A stretch of DNA of 64,000 nucleotides from CAIWHR01 sp963786625 (GCA_963786625.1 CAWAZS010000010.1:291173-355172), one strand, 5' to 3'. Counted from the first letter of the stretch, positions 42,687 through 52,457 are shown. Notes: generated by a model from the letters alone, not told the origin. Program-made: numbers and translations.

Positions 42687-42699
42687 GACTGTCCGCGCC

Positions 42700-43731
42700 T
42701 CAGAAGCTGTGGACGACGACCGGCGCCCGGCCCTCGAGCTCGTCGATGAGCGCGAGCAGCGCACCGAGCGCGCGATAGCGTGCGCAGGCCGCGCGCAGAT
42801 ACGCCATCACCCGCGGCATGTCGCCGAGGTAGGCCGCCTTGCCGTCGCGGTGATACAGGCGCGCGAAGATGCCGAGCACCTTGAGCTGCCGCTGCACGCC
42901 CATCCATTCGAAATCGCGCCAGAAGGCGCCGAAGTCGGCGTCGACGGGAAGGCCGGCACTGCGCGCGCGCTCCCAGTAGCGGACCGCCCAATCGAGCTGC
43001 CGCTCCTCGTCCCAGGCAACGTACGCGTCGCGCAGCAGCGAGACCAGGTCGTAGGTGATCGGCCCGGTCACCGCGTCCTGGAAGTCGAGCACGCCGGGAT
43101 TGGGATCGCTCACCATCAGGTTGCGCGAATGATAGTCGCGATGGACGTAGACCTGCGGCTGCGCGAGGTTGTTGTCGAGGATCAGCCGGAAGGCCTGCGC
43201 GAGCGTCTGCGCCTGCGCGGGCGAGAGCGTCCTGGCGAGGTGCTTCTCGACGTACCAGGCGGGAAACAGCGCGAGCTCGCGGCCGAGCAGCGCCTCGTCG
43301 TAGGGTGGAAGGGCGCCGGCGCGGGTGGCGAGCTGCCAGCGGATCAGCGCGTCGATCGCGTCGGAGTACAGCCGCGGCGCCGTTTCGCCGTCGAGCGCCG
43401 CGAGGTAGGTGCGCGTGCCGAGATCGGAGAGCAGCAGGAATCCGCGTTCGACATCGGCGGCGAGAATCTGCGGCGCGTGCACGCCGGCGTCCGCGAGCAG
43501 CCGCGCGATGCGCACGTACGGGCGGCAATCCTCCATCGGCGGCGGGGCGTCCATCGCGATCAGCGACGCGTGTCCGTGCCAGGGGAGCGCCGGCGTGATC
43601 CGGAAGTAGCGGCGAAAGCTCGCATCGGCGGACGCGGGCGCGATCGCGAGCTCGTCGCTGCCGAGCGTGGCTGCGGCCCAGGCCGCGAGCAGGCCGAAGC
43701 GGGCGTCGTCGGCGCTGGCGATTGCACTCAT
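42700..43731 (-). CDS. amgK: N-acetylmuramate/N-acetylglucosamine kinase
   Basis: 343 residues from MSAIASADDARFGLLAAWAAATLG. It has an aminoglycoside-phosphotransferase fold: ASFRRYFRI, LLLSDLGTRTYLAAL, the catalytic VYVHRDYHSRNLM and the metal-binding GVLDFQDAVTGPITYDLVSLLRDA. AmgK phosphorylates MurNAc or GlcNAc at C1, feeding MurU. The amgK-murU pairing identifies this phosphotransferase and argues against an antibiotic-resistance kinase. It is divergent from lptD. Confidence 0.9.
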   Translation of the reverse strand: MSAIASADDARFGLLAAWAAATLGSDELAIAPASADASFRRYFRITPALPWHGHASLIAMDAPPPMEDCRPYVRIARLLADAGVHAPQILAADVERGFLLLSDLGTRTYLAALDGETAPRLYSDAIDALIRWQLATRAGALPPYDEALLGRELALFPAWYVEKHLARTLSPAQAQTLAQAFRLILDNNLAQPQVYVHRDYHSRNLMVSDPNPGVLDFQDAVTGPITYDLVSLLRDAYVAWDEERQLDWAVRYWERARSAGLPVDADFGAFWRDFEWMGVQRQLKVLGIFARLYHRDGKAAYLGDMPRVMAYLRAACARYRALGALLALIDELEGRAPVVVHSF

Positions 43732-43829
43732 CGGGTGAACGCGGTGGCGGGTGACGGCGCGCGAGCAGCGCAACGCGGCGCGCTCGCGCGGGCGCGAGAA
43801 TCGCGGGTCGCTGCAGGCGGCACGCTAGA

Positions 43830-46244
43830 ATGCGTGATCTTAGCATCGGCACTTCCGAACCCCGGCCCGTGATCCCGCGAAAGACCGCCCGCCTCACCCC
43901 CGTCGCGCTCGCGCTCGCGGCGACGTTGGCGCCCTGGTCGGCGGCGGCGCAACCGGTCGCCGGGACGGCGGAGGGCGCAGCGGCCCCGGCGGAGCCGCCG
44001 CTGCGGCCGGCGCCGCAGCTCGTGCCGCCGGCGCCGGACCGCTTGGGCACGCCGGCGCCCGACCTTTCCGCCGGGCCGGCGCCGACGGCACCGCCCCGTC
44101 CGCAGTCCGAACCCGGCGTCATCTTCCTGCGCGCCGACCGCGTCGAGGGCGCCGCCGAGAAATTCGTCGAGGCCTCGGGCAAGGTCGAGCTGCGCACGCG
44201 CCGCGAGACGGTGCTTGCGGAGTGGCTGCGCTACGACTTCGTCGCCGACGAGATCTGGGGCAAGGGCGACGTGCTCATCCGTCGCGGCATCGACTGGATC
44301 ACCGGCCCCGAATTGCGGTTCAAGCGCGGCACCGAAACGGGCGTGTTCACCTCGCCGCGCTTCTACCTCGGCGAGAACGAATCGCGCGGCAGCGCCGCAG
44401 AGATCCGCTTTGCCGGCCCCGACCGCTACGAGGCGAGCGACGCGCGCTACAGCACCTGCGCCGCGCCGCGCGAGGACTGGTACGTCCGGCTGGGCGAGCT
44501 CGAGGTCGACCGCGCGCGCATGGTCGGCACCGGCCACGACGCGACGCTGTACTTCCTGGGCGCGCCGATCGCGTACTCGCCGTGGATCGAGTTTCCGCTG
44601 TCGGGGGAGCGCAAGTCGGGATTCCTCACCCCGGTGCTCGGCTCGTCGGGCCTGCGCGGCTTCGAGGTCGCGCAGCCGTACTACTTCAACCTCGCCCCGA
44701 ACTACGACGTGACGATCGTCCCGCGCCTCATGAGCAAGCGCGGCCTGCAGATGGGCAGCCAGGGGCGCTACCTGTTCGACAACGCTCAGGGCGAGGCCAC
44801 CGCCGAGTACCTCTACCACGATCGGATCGCGGACGAGAATCGCTGGGCGGTGGCGTGGCAGCACACGCAGAAGCTCGACTTCGTGCCGGGCCTCATCGGC
44901 TACTGGAACCTCAACAAGGTCTCGGACGACACCTATTTCGCCGATCTCGCGGACCGCGTCGGGCTGACCTCGCAGACGACGCTGCCGCGGGAAGGCGGAC
45001 TCACTTACGGGCAGGGGCCATGGCAATTCATCGCCCGGGCGCAGGCGTTCCAGACGTTGTCCGACCCCAATCTCCCGCCCGGCGTGCCGCCGTACAACCG
45101 CGTGCCGCAGCTGTTCGCGACGCTGCACGAGGTCGATTGGAACGGATTCACTTTCGCGGGCACCGCCGAGTTCGCCGACTTTCGCAATCCGACGCTGGTC
45201 ACCGGCCAGCGCGCGTACGCGTACCCGACGGTCGCCTTCATCCGCCAGGGCGCGGCATGGTCCGTCACCGCGAGGACCGGCGTGCACATGCGCCACTACG
45301 CGCTCAACGACACGACGCCGGACCGCACGACCCAGGACTACGTGATCCCCATCTCGTCCGTCGACGCCGGGCTCGTGTACGAGCGCGACTGGAACCTGTT
45401 CGGCCGGGACGTGGTGCAGACGCTCGAGCCGCGCGCCTACTACGTCTACGTGCCGCACAAGGACCAGAGCCGGGCGCCGGTCTTCGACACGGCGCTCGAC
45501 GATTACAACTTCGCCCAGCTGTACAGCGACAACCGCTACCTCGGCAACGACCGGATCGGCGATGCGAACCAGGTCACGCTCGGCCTGACGTCGCGACTGC
45601 TCGACCCCGCGACCGGCGCCGAGCGCCTGCGCGTGGCGATCGGTCAGCGCTTCTACTTCGCGGATCAGCAGGTGACGCTGAGCGAGGCGCCGCGCTCGGC
45701 GACGACGTCCGACGTGCTCGTGGGCGCCGAGGGACGACTGTCCGACGCCTGGGCGATAGGCGCGCTGATGCAATACAACTTCGACCAGTCGCAGACGGAG
45801 CGTTTCGACTTCGGGCTCCGCTACACGCCAGTCCCCGGCAAGGTCTTCAACGCGAGCTACCGCTATGCGCGGCAGGTCATCGACCAGGTCGGCGTCCCGT
45901 CGGAGCTCAAGCAGTTCGACCTGTCGGGACAGTGGCCGCTGGGCGGAGGATTGACTCTGCTCGGTCGCTGGAACTACTCGCTCGTCGACGACAAGACGCT
46001 GGAGGCGGTGGCCGGCGTCGAGTACAATGCCGGCTGCTGGGTACTGCGGCTGGTCGGCCAGCGACTGACGACGACTTCGCAGTCGGCATCCACGTCCGTG
46101 TATGTGCAGCTCGAGCTGAACGGGCTCGCGCGCTTCGGCACCAACCCGCTCGAGCTCCTGCGCCGCAGCGTTCCCGGCTACCAGCGAACCAACGATCCGA
46201 CGCTGGCGCCGGGCGACCGCGGCGACGCGTTCCAGGAATTTTGA
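43830..46244 (+). CDS. lptD: LPS-assembly protein LptD
   Basis: 804 residues from ATG 43830 (GTG 43869 is possible). The signal peptide is followed by an Ala/Pro linker, an OstA-type beta-jellyroll (VIFLRADRVEGAAEKFVEASGKVELRTRRETVLAEW cited in part) and a 26-strand barrel domain with YSTCAAPREDWYVR and APIAYSPWIEFPLSGERKSGFLTP. Two cysteines (STCAAP and NAGCWV) could form the interdomain disulfide. It inserts LPS at the outer membrane with LptE. It is followed by surA 8 bp downstream. Confidence 0.94.
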   Translation: MRDLSIGTSEPRPVIPRKTARLTPVALALAATLAPWSAAAQPVAGTAEGAAAPAEPPLRPAPQLVPPAPDRLGTPAPDLSAGPAPTAPPRPQSEPGVIFLRADRVEGAAEKFVEASGKVELRTRRETVLAEWLRYDFVADEIWGKGDVLIRRGIDWITGPELRFKRGTETGVFTSPRFYLGENESRGSAAEIRFAGPDRYEASDARYSTCAAPREDWYVRLGELEVDRARMVGTGHDATLYFLGAPIAYSPWIEFPLSGERKSGFLTPVLGSSGLRGFEVAQPYYFNLAPNYDVTIVPRLMSKRGLQMGSQGRYLFDNAQGEATAEYLYHDRIADENRWAVAWQHTQKLDFVPGLIGYWNLNKVSDDTYFADLADRVGLTSQTTLPREGGLTYGQGPWQFIARAQAFQTLSDPNLPPGVPPYNRVPQLFATLHEVDWNGFTFAGTAEFADFRNPTLVTGQRAYAYPTVAFIRQGAAWSVTARTGVHMRHYALNDTTPDRTTQDYVIPISSVDAGLVYERDWNLFGRDVVQTLEPRAYYVYVPHKDQSRAPVFDTALDDYNFAQLYSDNRYLGNDRIGDANQVTLGLTSRLLDPATGAERLRVAIGQRFYFADQQVTLSEAPRSATTSDVLVGAEGRLSDAWAIGALMQYNFDQSQTERFDFGLRYTPVPGKVFNASYRYARQVIDQVGVPSELKQFDLSGQWPLGGGLTLLGRWNYSLVDDKTLEAVAGVEYNAGCWVLRLVGQRLTTTSQSASTSVYVQLELNGLARFGTNPLELLRRSVPGYQRTNDPTLAPGDRGDAFQEF

Positions 46245-46252
46245 GGTCACAC

Positions 46253-47626
46253 ATGACTAGCCATCGCTCGTTGCACCGCTCCCTTTCGTGGATCGTCGTG
46301 CTCGCCGCGGCATTCTGGGCAGGTGCCGGCCTGGCGCAGCGGCCGGCCCCGGGCGCCGCGCCGGCTCCCGCCCCGGCCCGCGGCGGCATTTCGCTGGACC
46401 GCGCCGTGCCCATCGACCGCGTGATCGCCATCGTCAACGACGAGGCGTTGACGCAGTACGACGTCAACGAGCGCAAGCGCGCCGTCCTGGAGCAGATGAA
46501 GGCGCAGAAGGTCACGCCCCCGGCGACGGATGTCCTCGAGAAGCAGCTGCTCGAAAGACTGATCACCGAGCGCGCGCTCCTGCAATACGCGAAGGAAACG
46601 GGCGTCCGCGTCGACGACACGCAGGTCGAGCGCACGATCGCGCGCATCGCGCAGGACAGCAAGCTCTCCGTCGACGACTTCCGCCGGGCCGTGGAGCGCG
46701 AGGGCATCCCGTTCTCCAAGTACCGCGAGGACATGCGCGACGAGATGATCGTCCAGCGCCTGCGCGAGCGCGAAGTCGAGGGACGCGTCAATGTGAGCGA
46801 CGCCGAGGTGGACTACCTGCTCGCCACGATGGATGCGCAATCGGGAGGCGATGTCGAATACCGGCTCGCGCACGTGCTCGTGGTCGTCCCCGAGCAGGCC
46901 TCGCCGGAGCAGATCGAGGCCAAGCTGCGTCGCACCGAAGAGGCGCTGAAACTGATCAGGGCGGGCACGGACTTCGCGCAGGTGGCCGCGGGCTTCTCGG
47001 ATGCGGCCGACGCGCTGCAGGGCGGCAGTCTCGGCTGGCGCGCGCCGGCGCGTCTGCCGACGGTATTCGCCGACCCGGTGCGCGGGATGAACCCTGGCGA
47101 GGTCTCCGGCGTGCTCCGCTCGGCGAGCGGATTCCACATCGTCAAGCTGCTCGAGAAGCGCAGCCGCAACACGCCGACCGTCGTCGACCAGACGCGCACG
47201 CGGCACATCCTCGTCAAAGTGAACGAGGGCACGTCGGATTCCGAGGCGAAGACCAAGATCGAGCGCATCAAGGAGCGCATCGACCTCGGCGCGAAGTTCG
47301 ACGAGCAGGCGAAGCTCAACTCGGAGGACGGAAGCGCGGCGAAGGGCGGCGACCTCGGCTGGATCTCGCCGGGCGATACGGTGCCCGATTTCGAGCGGGC
47401 GATGAACAACCTGAAACTGGGCGAGGTGTCGGCGCCGGTGCGCTCGCCGTTCGGCTGGCACCTGATCCAGGTGCAGGAGCGCCGCACGCAGGACGTGACC
47501 GTCGAGCGCCGGCGCGACCAGGCGCGCCAGGCGCTGCGCCAGCGCAAGTCCGACGAGGTGTTTCAGGACTGGGTTCGGCAGACGCGCGATCGGTCGTACG
47601 TCGAAATCAGGGTCGACGAGCGTTAG
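46253..47626 (+). CDS. surA: Periplasmic chaperone and peptidyl-prolyl isomerase SurA
   Basis: 457 residues: signal peptide (1-32), SurA N-domain (DRVIAIVNDEALTQYDVNERKRAVL...QLLERLITERALLQYA), two parvulin domains (about 210-310 with YRLAHVLVV and GGSLGWRAPARLP; about 320-420 with TRHILVKVNEGT and GGDLGWISPGDTVPDFE) and the C-terminal helix. It folds outer-membrane proteins, including LptD. Its TAG stop overlaps the stop of the convergent GNAT gene. Confidence 0.94.
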   Translation: MTSHRSLHRSLSWIVVLAAAFWAGAGLAQRPAPGAAPAPAPARGGISLDRAVPIDRVIAIVNDEALTQYDVNERKRAVLEQMKAQKVTPPATDVLEKQLLERLITERALLQYAKETGVRVDDTQVERTIARIAQDSKLSVDDFRRAVEREGIPFSKYREDMRDEMIVQRLREREVEGRVNVSDAEVDYLLATMDAQSGGDVEYRLAHVLVVVPEQASPEQIEAKLRRTEEALKLIRAGTDFAQVAAGFSDAADALQGGSLGWRAPARLPTVFADPVRGMNPGEVSGVLRSASGFHIVKLLEKRSRNTPTVVDQTRTRHILVKVNEGTSDSEAKTKIERIKERIDLGAKFDEQAKLNSEDGSAAKGGDLGWISPGDTVPDFERAMNNLKLGEVSAPVRSPFGWHLIQVQERRTQDVTVERRRDQARQALRQRKSDEVFQDWVRQTRDRSYVEIRVDER

Positions 47627-48159
47627 CGACCTTCGCGCGGGCCCCGCGCGGCCGGCGCGAAGCGCTTCTCCATGACCGCGAACGCCATCCGCACTCCCGG
47701 GGCGAGCTCGTGGTGATCGACGCAGCGCTGCCGGAAGCCCATCGCGGCGTAGAACGGCACCGAATTGAGCGACGCGTCGAGCACGAGTCCGGGCAGTCCG
47801 AGCGAGCGTGCGCGCTCCTGCAGCGCGTCGCATAGCGCCTGTCCGACACCCCGGCGGGAAAAGTCGGGGTCGACGTAGATCGCTTCGATCGCGCCCTCGA
47901 CCGGGTGCAGCTGCCCGTAGCCGACGATGCGCGGCCCCTCGCGGGTCGTGACCTCCGCGACGATCAGCTGTCTCGCCGACATCGCCTCCTGCAGGCGTTC
48001 GGCCGACATGCGCGCGATCCAGGCGTCCCGCTGGTCCTCCGTATAGTGCGTCGCGGCGAGCTTGCGGATCGCCCGCGCATGCACGGAGAGCAGCGCGGGC
48101 GCATCGGCGGGGCGCGCCGGGCGGAGGACAAACGGGAGTTCGGCGCCCGCAGCCCTCAC
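47623..48159 (-). CDS. GNAT family N-acetyltransferase
   Basis: 178 residues from GTG 48159; the frame is open further upstream but that part is antisense-like and lacks a domain. LRPARPADAPALLSVHARAIRKLA, GYGQLHPVEGAIEAIYVDPDFSRRGVGQALCDAL (acetyl-CoA P-loop-like R-R-G-V-G) and LDASLNSVPFYAAMGF define the fold. The substrate is unknown. It is convergent with surA, where pdxA and ksgA are often found in relatives. Confidence 0.82.
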   Translation of the reverse strand: MRAAGAELPFVLRPARPADAPALLSVHARAIRKLAATHYTEDQRDAWIARMSAERLQEAMSARQLIVAEVTTREGPRIVGYGQLHPVEGAIEAIYVDPDFSRRGVGQALCDALQERARSLGLPGLVLDASLNSVPFYAAMGFRQRCVDHHELAPGVRMAFAVMEKRFAPAARGPREGR

Positions 48160-48193
48160 CCGGCGATCCGGCTTCCGCGCGCCGCGCGCCGCG

Positions 48194-48400
48194 TCACTCC
48201 GATCCCTGGTAGACGTAGGGCGCCTGCGGCACGCGTCCCTCGTCCATCCGCTCGCGCTCCGCGAGATCCCGGGGCCGCTTGTCCCACCAGATCGCGCGGG
48301 CATTCCGCTGCTCGCCTTCGAGATCCGGCTTCTGCTGCTTCAGCTCGCGGATGAACCGCGTGTGGTCGGATTCGTAATGGCGGGACGGGAGCATGGGCAT
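48194..48400 (-). CDS. DUF3460 family protein
   Basis: 68 residues, starting MPMLPSRHYESDHTRFIRELKQQKPDLEGEQ, with RNARAIWWDKRPRDL and the terminal VPQAPYVYQ. This is the DUF3460 pattern, a small cytosolic family essentially restricted to betaproteobacteria, which supports the lineage call. Function is unknown. It lies between the GNAT and the RlmL-like gene on the same strand. Confidence 0.88.
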   Translation of the reverse strand: MPMLPSRHYESDHTRFIRELKQQKPDLEGEQRNARAIWWDKRPRDLAERERMDEGRVPQAPYVYQGSE

Positions 48401-48447
48401 GGCGGCGTGGTCCGGGGCTGCGCGGCGATCGCGAGGATGCGATGTTA

Positions 48448-49639
48448 TCACCCGGGCGCGGCCGGCCCCGCGCGCGGGGCGCGCTGCGGCCGCCCGGCGA
48501 CGATCTCGAAGCGGAACAGCCGGCATTCGATGGCCCCGTTGAAGAGCGGCGTGCGCTTCGAAGGCTTGAGGCCGATCAGTTTCGGAAGCCGCGGGTCGCC
48601 GGTGAACAGGCACGCGGTCCAGCCCGCGAAGCGCTGCTTCAGCGCGTCGCCGAGCTTCGGGTAGAACGCCGCCACTTTGGCGTCGTCGTCGAGGCGCACG
48701 CCGTACGGGGGGTTCGCGATCAGCAGCCCGGCCGGCGCCGGCGCGCTCCGGGCGAGGACGTCGGCCTCGGTCAGCTCGATCCACTCGGCGACGCCCGCGG
48801 CCGCGGCGTTGCTGCGGCACTTCGCCACCGCGTGCGAGTCGACATCGCTCGCGAAGATCGAGCGCGTCGCCGGCGCCCGCCGCGCACGGTCGTGGGCGCG
48901 CTGCCGGATGCGCTGCCACGTCGGCCCGTCGTACCACGCAAGCTTCTGAAAGCCGAAGGTTCGCTGCAGGCCCGGTGCGCGGTCGGCGGCGATGAGCGCC
49001 GCCTCGATGGCGATGGTCCCGGCGCCGCACATCGGGTCGAGCAGCGGCGTGGCCGGTGTCCATCCGGCGAGCGCGAGCAGGCCCGCCGCCAGGTTCTCGC
49101 GCAGCGGCGCGACGTCGGTGTCGCGCCGCCATCCGCGCTTGAACAACGCCTCGCCCGACGTGTCGAGATAGAGCGTCGCCTCGCGTTCGCTCAGGTAGGC
49201 GTGCACGCGGACCTCGGGTCGCTGCTTGTCGACCGAAGGCCGCCTGCCCGTGCCTGCGCGGAAGCGGTCGCAGACCGCGTCCTTCACCCTGAGCGTGGCG
49301 AACTCGATGCTGGCGAGCGGCGATCGCGTCGCCGCGACGTCGACGCGCAGCCTGCGCTCCACCGTGAAATGGCGGCCCCAATCGACGCTCTGCGCGAGCC
49401 GATAGAGCTCGTCCTCGTCGCGGTAGCCGCCGTGGGCGACCTGCCAGAGGATCCGGCTCGCCAGGCGCGACTCCAGGTTCGCGTGATATGCGAGCTCGAT
49501 CGGTCCGGCGAAGCCGACGCCACCCTCCGCCGGCGGTGACGAACTCGGCCCCGAGCGCGGCGAGCTCCGCCGCCAGCGCGGACTCGAGCCCGCGCGGGCA
49601 GGGCGCGAAGAAGCGCTCGTGCGTCGCGCCGCGCGTCAC
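48448..49639 (-). CDS. rlmL: RlmL-like 23S rRNA (guanine-N2) methyltransferase, one frameshift
   Basis: GTG 49639 overlaps the permease stop (GTGA). The N-terminus THERFFAPCPRGLESALAAELAALGAEF meets a frame change at about 49,528 (an extra G in a GGG run). The other frame carries the THUMP-type region and methylase: FKRGWRRDTDVAPLRENLAAGLLALAGW, LLDPMCGAGTIAIEAALIA and the N2-G motif LLIANPPYGVRL. The corrected product is about 396 residues, matching the RlmL half of E. coli RlmKL. It methylates G2445 of 23S rRNA by homology. Confidence 0.87.
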
Positions 49640-50424
49640 CGCAGCAGGCGCCGCCGCGTCAGCACCAGAGCGACGCCGTACGCGGCGCAGGCGTAGGCGA
49701 GGAGCACGGCGATGTGCAGCGCGATGTTCGTCGGAACGGCGTCCATCAGCAGCGGGCGCGCGAGGTCGATCGCGTGCTTGAGCGGGAGCAGGTTCGCGAC
49801 CGCCTGCAACGCGACCGGCATCTGCTCCACCGGGAAGAACACTCCCGAAAGCAGCAGTCCGGGCGTCAGGACCAGGGTGAAGAAGTACGTGAAGAAATCG
49901 TAGCTCGGCGCGAGCGAATTCATCACGAGGCCGAGCCCGCCGAACGTGAGCCCGACCAGGAACCCCAGCGGAATGATCCACAGCGCATACCACGAGTGCC
50001 CGTAGCCCAGCGCCATGACCACGAGCAGGATCGCCGTCGTCGACATCACCGCCTTCGACGCGGCCCAGACCCACTCGGCGAACAGCACGTCGTCGAGCGA
50101 GATCGGGGCGTTGATGATCGCGTCCCAGGTCCGCTGGACGTGCATGCGCGAGAACGCGGAATACATCGCCTCGAAGCTCGCCGTGAACATCGCGCTCTGG
50201 CACACCATCCCGGTCGCGATGAACGCGATGTACTTCATTCCGCCGACCTCCGGCACGAAGCTGCCGATGCCGTAGCCCAGCGCGACCATGTACAGCAGCG
50301 GGTCGGCGATATTGCCGAGCACGCTGGCGATCGCGAGCTTGCGCCACACGAGCTGGTTGCGCCGCCAGACGGCCGTCCAGCGCAGCGAGAGCTCCGGCAT
50401 CAGCAGCAGGGTACGGGTCGGCAT
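49636..50424 (-). CDS. ABC-2 type transporter permease, NodJ-like
   Basis: 262 residues with six hydrophobic helices. RRNQLVWRKLAIASVLGNIADPLLYMVALGYGIG, MKYIAFIATGMVCQSAMFTASFEAMYSAFSRMHVQRTWDAIINAPIS (cited for pattern) and GVFFPVEQMPVALQAVANLLPLKHAIDLAR are characteristic of NodJ/DrrB permeases. It partners with the ATPase upstream. In non-symbionts this pair exports an unknown hydrophobic or glycolipid substrate. It overlaps the methyltransferase start by four bases. Confidence 0.87.
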   Translation of the reverse strand: MPTRTLLLMPELSLRWTAVWRRNQLVWRKLAIASVLGNIADPLLYMVALGYGIGSFVPEVGGMKYIAFIATGMVCQSAMFTASFEAMYSAFSRMHVQRTWDAIINAPISLDDVLFAEWVWAASKAVMSTTAILLVVMALGYGHSWYALWIIPLGFLVGLTFGGLGLVMNSLAPSYDFFTYFFTLVLTPGLLLSGVFFPVEQMPVALQAVANLLPLKHAIDLARPLLMDAVPTNIALHIAVLLAYACAAYGVALVLTRRRLLR

Positions 50425-50481
50425 GCGATCACTCTCACACGGGGTCGATGGAAGGGGCGGCGCGCGCGGCAGCGGCGATGC

Positions 50482-51420
50482 TCAATCGCGCAATTCGCGA
50501 CCGGTCAGCTTGATGAACAGGTCCTCGAGGTTCGCCGGCCGGTGCAGGTAGCGCACGCCGTGCGCCTGGGCGAGCGCCGCCAGCAGCGGCTGCGGATCGG
50601 TCGTGTAGCAGAACGCGGTCTCGCCGGCCGTCTCCAGGCGCGTCGAGAGGCGGCGACCATGCGCATCGGCCCACGCTTTCGCGTCGTCGCCGTAGATCTC
50701 GATCACCTCGGGCTCGACGTGCGCGGCGATCAGCGCGCGCGGCGTGTCGGAGGCGATCAGCGTGCCGTGATCGATCACCGCCAGCCGCGTCGCGAGGCGC
50801 TCCGCCTCGTCCATGAAATGCGTGGTGAGCAGGATCGTCTTGCCCTGCGAGAGCAGCTGGCGCAGCCCGTCCCAGATCAGGTGGCGCGCCTGCGGGTCGA
50901 GCCCGGTCGTCGGCTCGTCGAGAATCAGCAGCTCGGGGTCGTTGATGAGCGCGCGCGCGAGCGTGAGGCGCCGCTTCATTCCGCCCGAGAGCGTGCGCAG
51001 GCCGGCGTCGCCGCGGCTCGCGAGTCCCGCGAACTCCAGGAGCGCCGGGATGCGCGCGGCGAGCGTCGCCCGGGGAATCCCGAAATAGCGGCCGTAGACC
51101 TGGAGGTTCTCGGTGACGGTGAAATCGGGGTCGAGGTTGTCGAGCTGCGGAACGACGCCGACGCGGATGCGCGCCTGCCGCGCGGCACGCGGAATCGGCA
51201 CGCCGACCATCTCGATCGTCCCGCCGTCCGGGGCGATCAGCCCGAGGCAGCAGCGCAGCGTCGTCGTCTTGCCGGCGCCGTTCGGGCCGAGCAGGCCGAA
51301 GCACTCGCCGCGGCGGATCTCGAACGAGAGCCCGCGGACGACTTCGTTGCCGCCGTAGACTTTGCGCAGCTCCGCGACGCGGAGCACGACGTCCGGATCA
51401 GGCGCCGGGGACGACCGCAT
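50482..51420 (-). CDS. ABC transporter ATP-binding protein, NodI-like
   Basis: 312 residues from MRSSPAPDPDVVLRVAELRKVYGG. Walker A GPNGAGKTTTLRCCLGL, signature LSGGMKRRLTLARALI, Walker B LLILDEPTTGLDPQ and switch His TTHFMDEAE are intact. A C-terminal NodI/CcmA-type extension (about 230-312) ends in LHRPANLEDLFIKLTGRELRD. It energises the adjacent permease and overlaps the upstream hydrolase gene by 23 bp. Confidence 0.9.
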   Translation of the reverse strand: MRSSPAPDPDVVLRVAELRKVYGGNEVVRGLSFEIRRGECFGLLGPNGAGKTTTLRCCLGLIAPDGGTIEMVGVPIPRAARQARIRVGVVPQLDNLDPDFTVTENLQVYGRYFGIPRATLAARIPALLEFAGLASRGDAGLRTLSGGMKRRLTLARALINDPELLILDEPTTGLDPQARHLIWDGLRQLLSQGKTILLTTHFMDEAERLATRLAVIDHGTLIASDTPRALIAAHVEPEVIEIYGDDAKAWADAHGRRLSTRLETAGETAFCYTTDPQPLLAALAQAHGVRYLHRPANLEDLFIKLTGRELRD

Positions 51421-52042
51421 GTCCGTGCCACATTCCGGTGATCGTCCTCTGCAGGTCGCCCAGTCGGCCGTGAAAGAAGTGGCCGCAGCCCGGGAAGACG
51501 ACGATCGGCAGGTGCTGCGGCCGCGCCCAGTCGAGCACGTCGGCCAGCGGCACGACGTCGTCCTCTTCGCCGTGGACGACGATCGTGCCCGCCGGCACGG
51601 CGCCGACCGCGAAGCGCTGCACCGCCGGGCCGACCAGCACCAGCCGCTCCGCGGCAACGGTTTCCGCGACCCGCGTCTGCACGTACGACCCGAACGAGAA
51701 CCCGGCGAGCACGACCGGGAGCGCAGGCGGGTTCGCGTCGAAGCGCGTCCGCGCGTGCGCGAGCGCGGCGAGCGCGTCCGCCGTCTCGCCGATCCCCTCG
51801 TCGAACGCCCCCTCCGACCGGCCGACGCCGCGGAAATTGAAGCGGACCGCCGCATAGCCCAGCGCGAAGAACGTCTTCGCGAGCGTCTGCGCGACCTTGT
51901 TGTCGAGCGTGCCGCCCTGCAGCGGATGCGGATGCGCGACGAGCGCGATGCCGCGGGGCGCGCGCGTGGGGACGTTGTGCGCGATCTCCAGCGCGCCGGC
52001 AGGACCGTCGATCGTGTAGCGCTCGGTCGTCTTCGGCGTCAA
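51398..52042 (-). CDS. Alpha/beta hydrolase
   Basis: 214 residues from TTG 52042, which overlaps the ferredoxin stop codon (TTGA). VAHPHPLQGGTLDNKVAQTLAKTF, VRFNFRGVGRSEG, nucleophile elbow AGFSFGSYV, acid in HGEEDDVVPL and final His in PGCGHFFHG make a complete triad of the YsgA/KANL-like cytosolic family. The substrate is unknown. It sits inside a five-gene overlapping minus-strand operon. Confidence 0.85.
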   Translation of the reverse strand: MTPKTTERYTIDGPAGALEIAHNVPTRAPRGIALVAHPHPLQGGTLDNKVAQTLAKTFFALGYAAVRFNFRGVGRSEGAFDEGIGETADALAALAHARTRFDANPPALPVVLAGFSFGSYVQTRVAETVAAERLVLVGPAVQRFAVGAVPAGTIVVHGEEDDVVPLADVLDWARPQHLPIVVFPGCGHFFHGRLGDLQRTITGMWHGHAVVPGA

Positions 52043-52347
52043 ATGCGCAGCCTCTCGACGATCTCGCCGCCGAGAATGTGCCGCTCGATGATCTCGTCGA
52101 TGTCGGCGCGGTCGACGTAGGTGTACCAGACGGCGTCCGGGTAGACGACGAGCACCGGTCCCTCGTCGCAGCGATCGAGGCAGCCGGACTTGTTCATCCG
52201 CACCTTGCCCTTGCCGTTCAGCCCGAGCGCCTTGATCCGCTCCTTGGCGTAGGCCTGCAGCTCGACGGAGCCGTGGTTCGCGCAGCACGCCTCCGGCGCC
52301 TCGCGCTGGTTGCAGCAGAAGAAGACGTGACGCTGGTAGTAGCTCAT
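52039..52347 (-). CDS. (2Fe-2S) ferredoxin domain protein, thioredoxin-like
   Basis: 102 residues. HVFFCCNQREAPEACCANHGS, then GKVRMNKSGCLDRCDEGPVLVVYPDAVWY: the four cluster cysteines follow the C-x(10-12)-C...C-x3-C arrangement of thioredoxin-like 2Fe-2S ferredoxins (NuoE/Shethna type). It is the first gene of the operon running to rlmL. A TATAAT hexamer on the minus strand (plus 52458-52463) is placed to drive it. Confidence 0.88.
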   Translation of the reverse strand: MSYYQRHVFFCCNQREAPEACCANHGSVELQAYAKERIKALGLNGKGKVRMNKSGCLDRCDEGPVLVVYPDAVWYTYVDRADIDEIIERHILGGEIVERLRI

Positions 52348-52457
52348 GGCGGGGCGGGTGCGGGCAGGTGCCGCGTTGCGTCGGGGCTCGGGCGAACGTC
52401 CGCTCGCGTCGGGGAAGTCCGGAGCCGAATGCGCCGTGGTTCTGCCGGAGCTCGCGA

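Noticed and set aside
44222..46250. Long upstream extension of the surA frame through lptD
   Set aside because: The frame is open by chance across lptD; the SurA signal peptide at 46253 sets the true start.
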